The position numbers and the translations under genes were made by a program. The notes beneath the pieces are model-generated. The model was given only the letters and a program-made list of their open reading frames with translations. It did no database searches and had not been told where the DNA came from. From assembly GCA_014084085.1 (NCBI GenBank), contig NPFB01000029.1:273701-292897 (forward strand): a DNA stretch of 19,197 bases. Reading direction: 5' to 3'. This document shows, one piece after another, positions 1 to 7,501 of this stretch (positions are counted from its first letter, which is position 1; each line of letters begins with the position of its first letter). This DNA comes from Hondaea fermentalgiana (Eukaryota > Sar > Bigyra > Thraustochytrida > Thraustochytriidae).

Positions 1-213
1 GGCGGGGGGCAGGCCAGGGGGGCCGGAGGGGGGCAGGCGCGGAGAGCGGAAAGGAAAGGCGGGGAGGAGCCGCGGCAGGGAAGGAAAGGTGCGGAAAGCA
101 GGCGGGCAGCAAGCAGGGGCGGCGACGGGAGGCCGAGGCGAGGGGGAGGCAGATCAGATCGAGGAGAGGCGCGTGGGCGAGGAGGTCGCGAGCCGAGGAG
201 CGAGCAGGAGACG
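1..213 (+). promoter_or_regulatory. Upstream region/5'UTR of eL19, purine-rich
   Basis: This stretch is very GC-rich and purine-rich on the coding strand. It has G-runs at about 4-9, 17-22 and 28-33, and many GGAAAGG-type blocks between about 49 and 130. No TATA box is evident. It probably holds the eL19 promoter and 5'UTR. Neither the transcription start nor a specific factor site can be assigned from sequence alone. Confidence 0.45.
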
Positions 214-765
214 ATGCCGGCAGGACTCAAGCTGCAGAAGCGCCTCGCGGCGTCCGTGCTCAAGTGCGGTAAGCGCAAGGTCTGGCTGGACCCCGGCGCC
301 CTCGCGGAGATCGCGCCGGCGAACTCGCGCAAGACCGTCGGCAAGCTTATCAAGGATGGCATGGTCATCAAGAAGCCCGAGGTGGTGCACTCGCGCGCAC
401 GAGTGAACGCCCGCAACGAGGCCAAGCGCAAGGGCCGCCACACCGGCTACGGCCGCCGCAAGGGTACGGCCAACGCCCGTATGCCCTTCAAGGTGCTCTG
501 GCTCCGCCGCCAGCGCGTCCTTCGCCGTCTGCTCGCCAAGTACCGCGAGGCCAAGAAGATCGACCGCTTCGTGTACCGCGAGCTGTACATGCAGGCCAAG
601 GGTAACAAGTTCAAGACCAAGCGCAACCTCATGGAGAGCATCCACAAGATGAAGGCTGAGTCCCTCAAGGAGCAGCAGCTCAAGGAGCAGGCTGAGGCCC
701 GCAAGGCCAAGGCCAAGGCGGCTCGCGAGCGCAAGGCCGCCAAGGCCGAGAAGTCGTCTGCCTAA
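214..765 (+). CDS. RPL19: 60S ribosomal protein L19 (eL19)
   Basis: Complete 183-residue single-exon protein of the eL19 family, a structural component of the large cytosolic ribosomal subunit. The N-terminus ([21 protein letters not shown], beginning at about residue 7), the VHSRAR segment and the family signature [20 protein letters not shown] (residues about 70-90) are all present. After these come the arginine-rich helix around [22 protein letters not shown] and a long basic Ala/Lys/Glu tail, which is typical of the eukaryotic rather than the archaeal protein. Length is within the usual eukaryotic range (about 180-200). The ATG has A at -3, a good eukaryotic context, and no other in-frame ATG comes earlier. 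Codons strongly favour C or G in third position, as expected for a highly expressed gene in a GC-rich genome. It converges on the armadillo-like gene at 1789-2934. Confidence 0.97.
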   Translation: MPAGLKLQKRLAASVLKCGKRKVWLDPGALAEIAPANSRKTVGKLIKDGMVIKKPEVVHSRARVNARNEAKRKGRHTGYGRRKGTANARMPFKVLWLRRQRVLRRLLAKYREAKKIDRFVYRELYMQAKGNKFKTKRNLMESIHKMKAESLKEQQLKEQAEARKAKAKAARERKAAKAEKSSA

Positions 766-1092
766 GTCTATTGCACAGGCAGCTACGTCGCGGCGAGCTT
801 CGGTGCGCAAACGCGTTCGCTTTCGTGGTTCGTGGAATGGGCGCGCTGTCTCTGGCTGACTGACGGTCTGTTCTGCGCGCTGTTCAAAGAGAGTCCCCCT
901 TGTGCGCGCGCTTCTGTGAGTCTCCGGGGGATTTGCGTAGCCGGCGATTTGCTGCTGATGATGACTGCCCACAGAGAAGAATTAGAAGAAGATAACGATG
1001 ATGCTGATGATGCTAAAAAAAAATGACGGCTGTGTCCTTGCTTGGTTTGGATGGATGGTAGTGCGATGAAAATTGGAGATTGCTTGTAGGAG

Positions 1093-1100
1093 TAGGCCTA
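1093..1100. repeat. TAGGCCTA palindrome, copy 1
   Basis: Exact 8-bp palindrome in the 3' intergenic region, 328 bp after the eL19 stop and 689 bp beyond the end of the opposing armadillo-like gene. It is one of five exact copies in the window. Confidence 0.6.
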
Positions 1101-1127
1101 GTGCGAGAAAAACCAATTTACTTTGGT

Positions 1128-1181
1128 AAAGAGCGGCAAAACTTGAAGTTGCTTTTAAAATTAAAAAGAGCGGCAAAACTT
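1128..1181. repeat. 17-bp direct repeat, two copies 37 bp apart
   Basis: The sequence AAAGAGCGGCAAAACTT is present at 1128-1144 and again at 1165-1181. The copies are followed by similar GAAGTTGCTT / AAGCTTGCTT segments, so the duplicated unit may be about 27 bp and imperfect. It looks like a local tandem duplication in the 3' intergenic region. No function is evident. Confidence 0.75.
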
Positions 1182-1788
1182 AAGCTTGCTTGCGTCCCTT
1201 CTCCTCCTTTTGCGAAAGTATATACCTTACGAGTGCCCCATTCTCTTTCCACTATTTCTTTTCTCTGCTCGCGCACGTTAGATCTAAATGGAGATCGAGA
1301 TCAAAATCCACCCGATTGATAGGGCATGTGAAAGCGAGGAGGTCTGCACTTGATTTTGACAACAATAGGGTGGAAGGAAGCAAAGATTGGCCAAAAAAAT
1401 AACAAAAAAACAGCGGTTCGCACTTGCGCAATCTCGCTTTTTCTTGATGACTGTTGACTGTTATAATTGCCTGTCTACGCATTCAGGCATTTCTGCATGA
1501 GGACGCGCCTCGGTTTCTCAAATCTGTCATCACGTCGGTCTCAAAGACGGGTCCACGCAATTTCGTTCTCACAGACTCTCTTATCCTCATGAATTCCGGA
1601 ATCTTCTTCTTCGCGTTTCATACATTACGAGATAAAGGCACATATGCTCAAGTTGGTTCCGTGACTAGAATACTCATCGTTATCGTCAAAACAAAACAAA
1701 GATGTCGTTGTCAAATACATGGGCGAGATGTGCACAGCAATAGAAAGAGAAATGCCGTAAAAAGTAATTCCGAGCTGTCAGCGATGGG

Positions 1789-2934
1789 TCATAATACAAG
1801 CGCAACGTCGTGCAGAATGCGGGCTCCAAAGTCTTGGATGCCTGGCGACTTGGGAAAGCGCGTCTGAGCTTCCTGTACGAGCTCGAGAATGCGCGGATTC
1901 GACTCTTTGAGCGCAGCGACGCGCTTTCGAAACAGCGGATTTTCAGGATTTGCAGTAAGACATTTGGCGAGCAGACCAACGCCGATTTGCTGGATGGGTT
2001 CGGCAGTAGCATGATTTTCCAAGGTTTTTACCACTTGCTGCACAACCCCACCCTTGTGCAAGGGCTCTGCGCCGCCAGATCGAGCGTCTGTGAGATGCGA
2101 GAGCAACAAGGACCCCCACTGCTGCACACGTGCAACCTTGATGTGCGCATCCATGGCGCGACACACAATGACAACGGCATTTGCGTCGAGTGCGCGTGCT
2201 CGCGCCTCATCTGCCGTTCCTTTGCCTTCACCCTCGTTCGTCACGACCAAGAGCGCAACGAGGGCAGTCATGCTGTGTTTTTGTACAGACTCACGACGGA
2301 GGTGAGTCTGCATGAAGTGCAAGATAAACTCAACCGCTTCATCGTCAACGAGATCAGTCGCGGTACTGGCATCTTTGGCCAGCGTACCCACCACCGCCAA
2401 AGCACGCGCAACGATTGCTGCGTCGCTTTCATGCAGAATGGCCGCATCGAGCAGCGCCTCCATCGCGCCATCGGCAATGAGGGACTTGCGCTTGCTTACG
2501 GAATTTTCACGGGAGAGAGAAAAGAGGGTTTCGGAGCCTTCAAGCTGCGCTTGACGCAAGTAGGGGTGTTTTGTCATGACATGCACAGCACGTCTCGATC
2601 CGTCAGAGGGTTCAACCATTGGGTATAATAGCCATGCGGCGGTGTAAATGCCGGTTGGGATGGCAATGAAAACACCATACTTGGTTGACCCGAGGAAAAA
2701 GGTGGCAAAGAGGCTCAAAAGAGCGAACGCAGCAATGGCCAGGTTCACGACTCCGCTTGGAGAGAGGATCGTGGCCTCGCCATCTCGCAGATTCTGCACA
2801 AGGAAACTACGAGAGGGTAACCACCTGGGGATGTGTGCCGCTATCTCTTGCTGCCTGCGTTGCAGCCTCTTTCGCCGAGCGAGAAGTCCTTCGTGCTCGC
2901 TGGTGTCATCTGCGAGAGTCTCGATCTCCACCAT
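1789..2934 (-). CDS. Membrane-anchored armadillo-like helical repeat protein, function unknown
   Basis: 381 residues from the first ATG of the frame. That ATG has A at -3 and G at +4; the open frame continues upstream but contains no earlier ATG. Residues 1-55 are charged and rich in Arg/Glu. They are followed by two hydrophobic segments, about 62-82 (VVNLAIAAFALLSLFATFFL) and 87-106 (GVFIAIPTGIYTAAWLLYPM), which suggest a two-pass hairpin anchor. Residues about 145-381 are a run of amphipathic helices with the Leu/Ala/Val spacing of armadillo/HEAT repeats, for example MEALLDAAI, IVARALAVVGTLAKD, QQWGSLLLSHL and IQQIGVGLLAKCL. I infer a membrane-tethered ARM-type scaffold with no visible catalytic motif. 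The membrane it sits in cannot be told from sequence. It diverges from the ADAM-like gene and converges on eL19. I do not recognise a specific orthologue. Confidence 0.82.
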   Translation of the reverse strand: MVEIETLADDTSEHEGLLARRKRLQRRQQEIAAHIPRWLPSRSFLVQNLRDGEATILSPSGVVNLAIAAFALLSLFATFFLGSTKYGVFIAIPTGIYTAAWLLYPMVEPSDGSRRAVHVMTKHPYLRQAQLEGSETLFSLSRENSVSKRKSLIADGAMEALLDAAILHESDAAIVARALAVVGTLAKDASTATDLVDDEAVEFILHFMQTHLRRESVQKHSMTALVALLVVTNEGEGKGTADEARARALDANAVVIVCRAMDAHIKVARVQQWGSLLLSHLTDARSGGAEPLHKGGVVQQVVKTLENHATAEPIQQIGVGLLAKCLTANPENPLFRKRVAALKESNPRILELVQEAQTRFPKSPGIQDFGARILHDVALVL

Positions 2935-3388
2935 GCTGGCTGTCGTGAGGATGCTTGCTTGAAGACGTCGTGGGTGAAGCTTTCTTACTTTCTTTCGCTT
3001 CAGTAGGTGGACGAAGCACGTCGGCACGCGAAAGCAGTCACCTGTGGCCCTCGTGCGCGCGCCCGCTCCTGTGCGCGTTCTTTTGCTATCGTGCGCGCGC
3101 GCGCTGTGCACGCCAAAAATCGGTCGACCCTCTTTTTCACGTTGGAACCGTTTAGTTAGTCTTTGCAAATCCAAGAGCCGTTGCCTCACACATCAACTTT
3201 CAAGAACCGTGACTTGAACCATGGCTCTGAGCGACGTGTCTTCGGGCTAGCATGCATCATCTCATCGCGGCCGGCCACCTTGTAAGCAAGCAAGTAGAAG
3301 CAGAAGATGGGCTGGCTGCCTGACACTTTTGGCTGCCAAGGAGAAAAGGGTTGATGATTTTGGTATACGTCACCGAATAAGAGAGATC

Positions 3389-3424
3389 GCTTGCAAAGCA
3401 AGCAAGCATGCAAGCAAGCAAGCC
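3389..3424. repeat. CAAG/GCTT tetranucleotide microsatellite
   Basis: Repeated GCAA/CAAG units interrupted by one CATG, with an inverted GCTTGC at the left end (3389-3394). It can therefore fold as an imperfect hairpin. The same tetranucleotide recurs in other noncoding stretches of the window. Confidence 0.8.
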
Positions 3425-4455
3425 GGCGAAGGCCGTAAAAGAGGCGGTGGACCCACCGATCAAGCTTCGATCCATGTCAAACTTTTTCCCTCGCAAGACT
3501 TTATTTGCATCGTACGCCAGACGCCCTGAACGGTGACAGTAATTGTTCATGCACACAAAGCATCGGACGTCAGACCGTCGTTGGAGACAAAGCGGCGAAA
3601 ACAGCCATATTTCACTCGGCCATGAGCAGCCAATGGCGCCTGGCAGCAATGAAATCTGCCGAGGCGAGCGAGAGTCGAAATATCATCTTTGGTTGAGCAC
3701 ATGTCGTGCACCCCAGCCTTTCAGCCAGGCTGCTACGCTAAAATGATCATTGGCGGCCTTGGTTGAAAAGAGAAAACCGTCAATGGCAGAGTCCCTGTTG
3801 AGATTCGTCGAGCCAGAGGAGTCCGACAAGAGGAGAATGCCATCCAGAAGTTGTCATTTCTGGGCTTTGTTTGTTGGTCAGCGATTGTGATACTCACTGA
3901 GAAGAGAAGCCGGGCTGGGCCGTATCTTTCGCTGGCTGGCCAACATCAAAAAGGCTGTCGAACGAACACTTGCTTGTTGGGGCCAAGCCGCCTCCACTTC
4001 AATGGACTGGTGTTCTCATAATTCGTCTTGACCGTGAGAGCATCCTGCCACCATAGCCTAGCCAGTCCCAGTTCGCTGAGCCGTGGACATGGCGACCGAC
4101 GCGAACACAAATTCGAGTCTCGCCGATGGCGATCGATGGGCAATCTTCGACGTGAAAACGCTGCGACCTTGCGGGTCGTCCGCCTTGGCCCACGTCCCTC
4201 GGCGTGTGCTGCTGCTTGCTCGCTTACAGTTAGGCGGCGCCGCATTCTCTTTCACGGTCTTCTTCTTCACAGGCAGACGCGCACGTGTTAGTTACATGTT
4301 AGTAACCAGCGCTGCTCCGACCCGCTGCCGCTGGCAGTGTAGCGAGCGAGGGAAAGAAGGAAGGGAGGGACGGGGGGAGCAAGGGAGGGAGCGAGGAGCG
4401 AGGGAGCGGTGTGGACCGCCCCAGGGAGGGCTGGCCTCGGTGCCGGCATCGGCGT

Positions 4456-4484
4456 CGGCACGGCACGGCACGGCACGGCACGGC
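4456..4484. repeat. (CGGCA)n pentanucleotide repeat
   Basis: Five perfect CGGCA units plus a partial sixth, in the long upstream region of the ADAM-like gene. A CTG/CAG-rich stretch follows at about 4527-4562. Confidence 0.85.
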
Positions 4485-4645
4485 CTCTGTGCAGTGCTGC
4501 GCTGTGCTGCGCTGGGCACTGCCTGCTTTGCTGCTGCAGCTGCTGCTGCTGGCAGCTGCAGGGGCACCACTGACTGCACTGCACTGGTGGCAGACAGGCC
4601 GATGGGGCGGCGAGGAGGATCAGAGCGAGGAACTCGGCTCTCTTC

Positions 4646-4690
4646 GGAGAGGAGAGAGGGGAGAGAGAGGGAGAGACGGAGAGAGAGAAA
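4646..4690 (+). repeat. GA-rich polypurine tract
   Basis: Nearly uninterrupted G/A sequence (one C) upstream of the ADAM-like gene. A polypyrimidine tract of similar composition lies about 100 bp downstream (4786-4817). The two could pair as an imperfect long hairpin or form a triplex. Similar GA-rich stretches precede eL19 and the b5 reductase on their coding strands, so it may be a promoter or 5'UTR feature. Confidence 0.6.
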
Positions 4691-4785
4691 CTAGCCGCAT
4701 CGGTGGCGATTCAGCTGCCTTCCTGGCCGCTGGTCTGCCCTCTTTCTCTGCCCCAACCAGGCCGATCTGCACACTACACGCGCGG

Positions 4786-4817
4786 CCTTCCCTCTCCTCT
4801 CCTCTCCTCCCTCTCTC
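4786..4817 (+). repeat. CT-rich polypyrimidine tract
   Basis: A CTCCT/CTCTC run roughly complementary in composition to the GA tract at 4646-4690. It lies about 260 bp before the ADAM-like start codon. Confidence 0.6.
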
Positions 4818-5078
4818 GCCTCGCGTGCCGTTTCCTCGGAAAAGGACAGTCACAGGCAGGGAGACTGTAGTGGCAGAGCATATTTTAGGTAAGGCCGGCC
4901 AGCAGCAGACGGGTAGTGGTCGGCAAACAGCAGTAAAGTCGAAATCAGCAGAGTCGCACGACCGGATCGTGCGGCCTCGGCTGCCTGCCAGCTGCGAAGG
5001 TAAAAAAGGAAAAGCAAACTTGCAAAAGCAAGTCAAGCCGCACGCTCGTGGACAGACAGAGAGACCAAGGCGGACGAA

Positions 5079-6653
5079 ATGATCGCAGGTAGCCGCCGGG
5101 CGATGAGTCTCGCCAATTTGCTGGCCGTGCTCATGGCCGTGGCTTTGCTGGGTCACGCAGAAGGCACAAAGGCGAGGAATTTGGGGAACGACGGCTTCGT
5201 ACATGTTCCCGCGCCCGAGTTGCGATTCGCCGAGGACCGCGCGAATGGGCGAGAAAATGCACTGCGCGAGAGTGAAACAAGCGATGTCGAAGCCATTCGC
5301 ATCACGCTGCCGAACGGCGTCATCGTCGAGACCGAGCTCGAGATCAACCTCTGGCTCCTGGCGGACTCTTATAAAGAGCTCGCCGTGGAAGCCGACGGAA
5401 GTATGCGAACGATCGAAGATGCTGCTCCTCAGCGCGACTGCTACTTTCTAAGCAAGCGTGAAGCCAGCAGCAGCAGCAGCAACAATGCCGTTGTGGCCAT
5501 CTCGACATGTAGCGGCGTGCTGACGGGATCCATCCTCACCAATGACGGGCAACGCTTTGAGCTGGAGCACAAGCTCGGCTCATACTCTGCGCGCGCTCGA
5601 AAGCTCGGGGACCTTTATGGCAGCTTTGACATGGACCAGGTATTGCAACAACCCGCCCCAACCTACATTAACGTGTCAACGGACGACGGCATCTTTACCA
5701 AATCAGCATCAACCAGCGCCGCGTCGACGTCAAATGCCAATGCGCGTACAACGGAAGTCGGTACGAGCATCAGTGGTGATGAAGAGCTGTATATCGAGAT
5801 TCTCATCGTATCTGATCTCGAGCGGGTCTCAAGCTTCGCCAACGAAACCGACCTCACGGCTGCGAACCTGCGCATCATGAACCAAGTCGCTGCCTACTAC
5901 TCGAGTGCGGACTGGTCTGGAGTCAACATCAATATTGGACTTTCTGGTCAAATTTTACTCACGACAGATGTCTTTGGGGTGGACGCTGATACGAATGGGG
6001 AGACAAACGTGACAGAGCTTCTCAGCGCGTTTAACGAGTATCGCTGGAGCAACTTGGACAGCCTTCCGTCGCACGATACCATGCATCTTCTCTCGGGAAC
6101 GGATTTCACCGACTCTGTTGTCGGGCTGGCGTATTTGGGCTCAGTCTGCGACGAGGAAACACTCTGTTCCCGGGTTGATGATTCCGAATGCCTTTCTGCG
6201 ACGGGCGGGTGCTGCAGCGTTCTGGCAGTGAATGGTTGCTGTATTCGCCGCGCTGCCGCGATTTCTCAAATGATTGTTGGCTACGAGCTTCTTGGCGCAG
6301 AAACCGTGGCACACGAAACGGGCCATCAGCTTGGCTTTGTGCACGATGGTACGTCAGGTGCTGACAATTGCGCTACTTCAGGCTCGGTGATGGCGAGTGT
6401 CGTTGACGCATCAGCCGATCTTGCTAGTCAAACCTTTAGCTCATGCTCAATTGCAACCTTTGTTGAGACCTTTGAAACTTCGGAGGAGACATCGGGTTAC
6501 CATCCCTACGAGTGCTTGACAAATGTTCCGTCGAGCGTTCTGTCTGGCAACGAAACCATCAACCCCTCGAGCTCGCCCAAAGCATTCTCGACAGTCAGTG
6601 CGGGATCTTTTGCTGTGAGCCTGGTGTCCATGCTTTGGCTGCGTGCTGTGTGA
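5079..6653 (+). CDS. Secreted ADAM/reprolysin-like (M12B) zinc metalloprotease, probable GPI-anchored
   Basis: 524 residues, one exon. It starts with MIAGSRRAMSL; a second ATG at codon 9 would also do. A hydrophobic signal peptide spans about 10-25. A propeptide-like part (about 65-165) has the ADAM prodomain pattern with Cys121 and the ISTCSG motif (141-146). The catalytic domain begins near 235 (ELYIEILIVSD) and includes GLAYLGSVC (349-357), the zinc-binding HETGHQLGFVHD (412-423, His412/416/422 ligands, Glu413 catalytic), a candidate Met-turn at Met438 (GSVMAS), and FSSCS...ECLTNVP (453-484), the usual end of this fold. A Cys-rich insert with GGCCSVLAVNGCC (376-388) precedes the active site. 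No disintegrin, Cys-rich or thrombospondin domain follows. Instead there is a Ser-rich spacer and a hydrophobic C-terminus (about 507-524), consistent with a GPI-anchor signal. Potential N-glycosylation sites are at about 198, 255, 310 and 491. Family assignment is strong; the substrate is unknown. Confidence 0.9.
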   Translation: MIAGSRRAMSLANLLAVLMAVALLGHAEGTKARNLGNDGFVHVPAPELRFAEDRANGRENALRESETSDVEAIRITLPNGVIVETELEINLWLLADSYKELAVEADGSMRTIEDAAPQRDCYFLSKREASSSSSNNAVVAISTCSGVLTGSILTNDGQRFELEHKLGSYSARARKLGDLYGSFDMDQVLQQPAPTYINVSTDDGIFTKSASTSAASTSNANARTTEVGTSISGDEELYIEILIVSDLERVSSFANETDLTAANLRIMNQVAAYYSSADWSGVNINIGLSGQILLTTDVFGVDADTNGETNVTELLSAFNEYRWSNLDSLPSHDTMHLLSGTDFTDSVVGLAYLGSVCDEETLCSRVDDSECLSATGGCCSVLAVNGCCIRRAAAISQMIVGYELLGAETVAHETGHQLGFVHDGTSGADNCATSGSVMASVVDASADLASQTFSSCSIATFVETFETSEETSGYHPYECLTNVPSSVLSGNETINPSSSPKAFSTVSAGSFAVSLVSMLWLRAV

Positions 6654-6846
6654 TGTATACATTCATGACGAGTGGGGTTGGCGAAACAGCGATCGATACC
6701 AGCTAGGGCATACGTACATTACGAAGACCTCTATTTGAAAACTAAAGAAGACATACAAAACTTTGCGCTTTTTCAGATTATGGACGAACGGGAGGCGTTC
6801 CGAGACAAATCGTCTCATGAACCTTGCTACATGAGCGAGAAATTAA

Positions 6847-6852
6847 AATAAA
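6847..6852 (+). terminator. Possible polyadenylation signal AATAAA
   Basis: Canonical hexamer in an A/T-rich patch about 195 bp after the ADAM-like stop, 23 bp before a TAGGCCTA palindrome. The hexamer is short and the organism's polyadenylation signal is unknown, so this is only a candidate. Confidence 0.25.
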
Positions 6853-6874
6853 ATGAACCTGGGATGTTAGAAGG

Positions 6875-6882
6875 TAGGCCTA
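6875..6882. repeat. TAGGCCTA palindrome, copy 2
   Basis: Exact copy, followed by TG (TAGGCCTATG), 222 bp after the ADAM-like stop. Confidence 0.6.
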
Positions 6883-7463
6883 TGAGGAGGACGCTCGTAT
6901 GCCCTATGCCTACGCGGTCGAGTCAGATCCTCTGGAACCGTGACTGTAATACGGAAAACGAGTTCGTGCATACTTGTTGAACCACGACAAGGAATCGGAC
7001 CTTCCCAAAGACCTGATAGTAGGCGGGAAGCTGCTCCAAGAGAGACGGATCTCCGATGATAAATATCGAAGGAGCGCGACGCAGGAACAACGCATCGGTC
7101 CGTGTGCATTGGGTGCACAGCCGAAATGATATGAGTCAAATCATAGACCAACTTAGCAAAGATGAGGCAGGATCGCGACCTGGGACCACTGAGCCGGATA
7201 GGTTGGCAGCAACCAAAGTCGATGCCACAAGCCGGCAGAACCGAAACATGCCCGAATCCACCGAACATTGAAGCTTACTCCGAGCAGCGACGTGGGAAGC
7301 TTACAATCTACTTTCCCGTCTCGTGCTGGCCACGAAGCGGGAATTCTTTTACATTTAGTAAAATCAAGTTCTACTTTCCATTCTTTTTGTTCTCTGAAGA
7401 AACTACCGTCAACTGATACTGCACACACTTGTGTTTCAAATGCTGCCCGTGCAAGTAACAGTG

Positions 7464-7471
7464 GAGGCCTA
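7464..7471. repeat. TAGGCCTA-like element, one mismatch
   Basis: GAGGCCTA followed by TG. On the transcribed strand of the cyclic-nucleotide-binding gene it reads CATAGGCCTC, 31 bp after the stop codon. The exact copy downstream of the b5 reductase lies at almost the same distance. Confidence 0.5.
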
Positions 7472-7501
7472 TGTTCTTTGTTCTTTTTCTTTTACGAAAG
7501 G

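Larger units (their letters stand above)
766..1788. other. Convergent intergenic region between eL19 and the armadillo-like gene
   Basis: About 1 kb with no convincing gene. It should contain the 3'UTRs and 3'-end signals of both convergent genes. It holds a 17-bp direct repeat (1128-1144 and 1165-1181), one TAGGCCTA palindrome (1093-1100), A-rich runs near 1012-1023 and 1393-1410, and GATGAT-type short repeats near 955-1010. Short open frames here have stops, no family resemblance and no ATG in good context, so I treat them as chance. Confidence 0.6.
2935..5078. other. 2.1 kb divergent intergenic region with simple repeats
   Basis: This region should hold the promoters and 5'UTRs of the armadillo-like gene (left) and the ADAM-like gene (right). 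It contains CAAG tetranucleotide runs (about 3283-3292 and 3389-3424), (GCGC)-rich patches near 3055-3105, a (CGGCA)n run (4456-4484), a GA tract (4646-4690) and a CT tract (4786-4817). Long open frames between 4083 and 5082 come from low-complexity GC-rich sequence, and I do not accept them as genes. It lacks the TAGGCCTA palindrome found in every region that contains a gene 3' end. Confidence 0.55.
6654..7501. other. Convergent intergenic region between the ADAM-like and cyclic-nucleotide-binding genes
   Basis: About 850 bp expected to carry both 3'UTRs. It contains a possible AATAAA (6847-6852), one exact TAGGCCTA (6875-6882) and one near copy (7464-7471), which lies 31 bp beyond the stop of the - strand gene. 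A 133-codon - strand frame at 6867-7268 shows no family resemblance and I do not call it. Confidence 0.55.

Noticed and set aside
1..40. G-quadruplex at the left edge
   Set aside because: Only three G-runs of three or more lie within loop distance. A fourth is missing, so the usual motif is not met.
154..972. 272-codon - strand frame opposite eL19
   Set aside because: It is an antisense shadow of the strongly biased eL19 codons. Its Leu/Ala-rich composition has no domain.
945..1020. Possible box C/D snoRNA suggested by TGATGA and CTGA motifs
   Set aside because: The motifs come from a GATGAT simple-repeat stretch, no terminal stem pairs around them, and spacing is wrong.
3257..3649. 130-codon - strand frame with a Cys/Leu-rich segment
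   Set aside because: It is built partly on the CAAG microsatellite, and I see no conserved motif or credible gene context.
4089..4694. Long + strand frame starting MATDANTNSSLADGD
   Set aside because: After about 80 residues it becomes Arg/Glu/Gly low complexity from GA-rich DNA. It has no family resemblance and sits in the probable leader of the protease gene.
4411..5082. 223-codon + strand frame whose stop overlaps the protease ATG
   Set aside because: It starts with GTG rather than ATG, and its composition is dictated by microsatellites and GA/CT tracts. It is a chance open frame in GC-rich DNA.
6867..7268. 133-codon - strand frame between the convergent genes
   Set aside because: It matches no known domain, has no supporting codon bias, and lies in the expected 3'UTR space.
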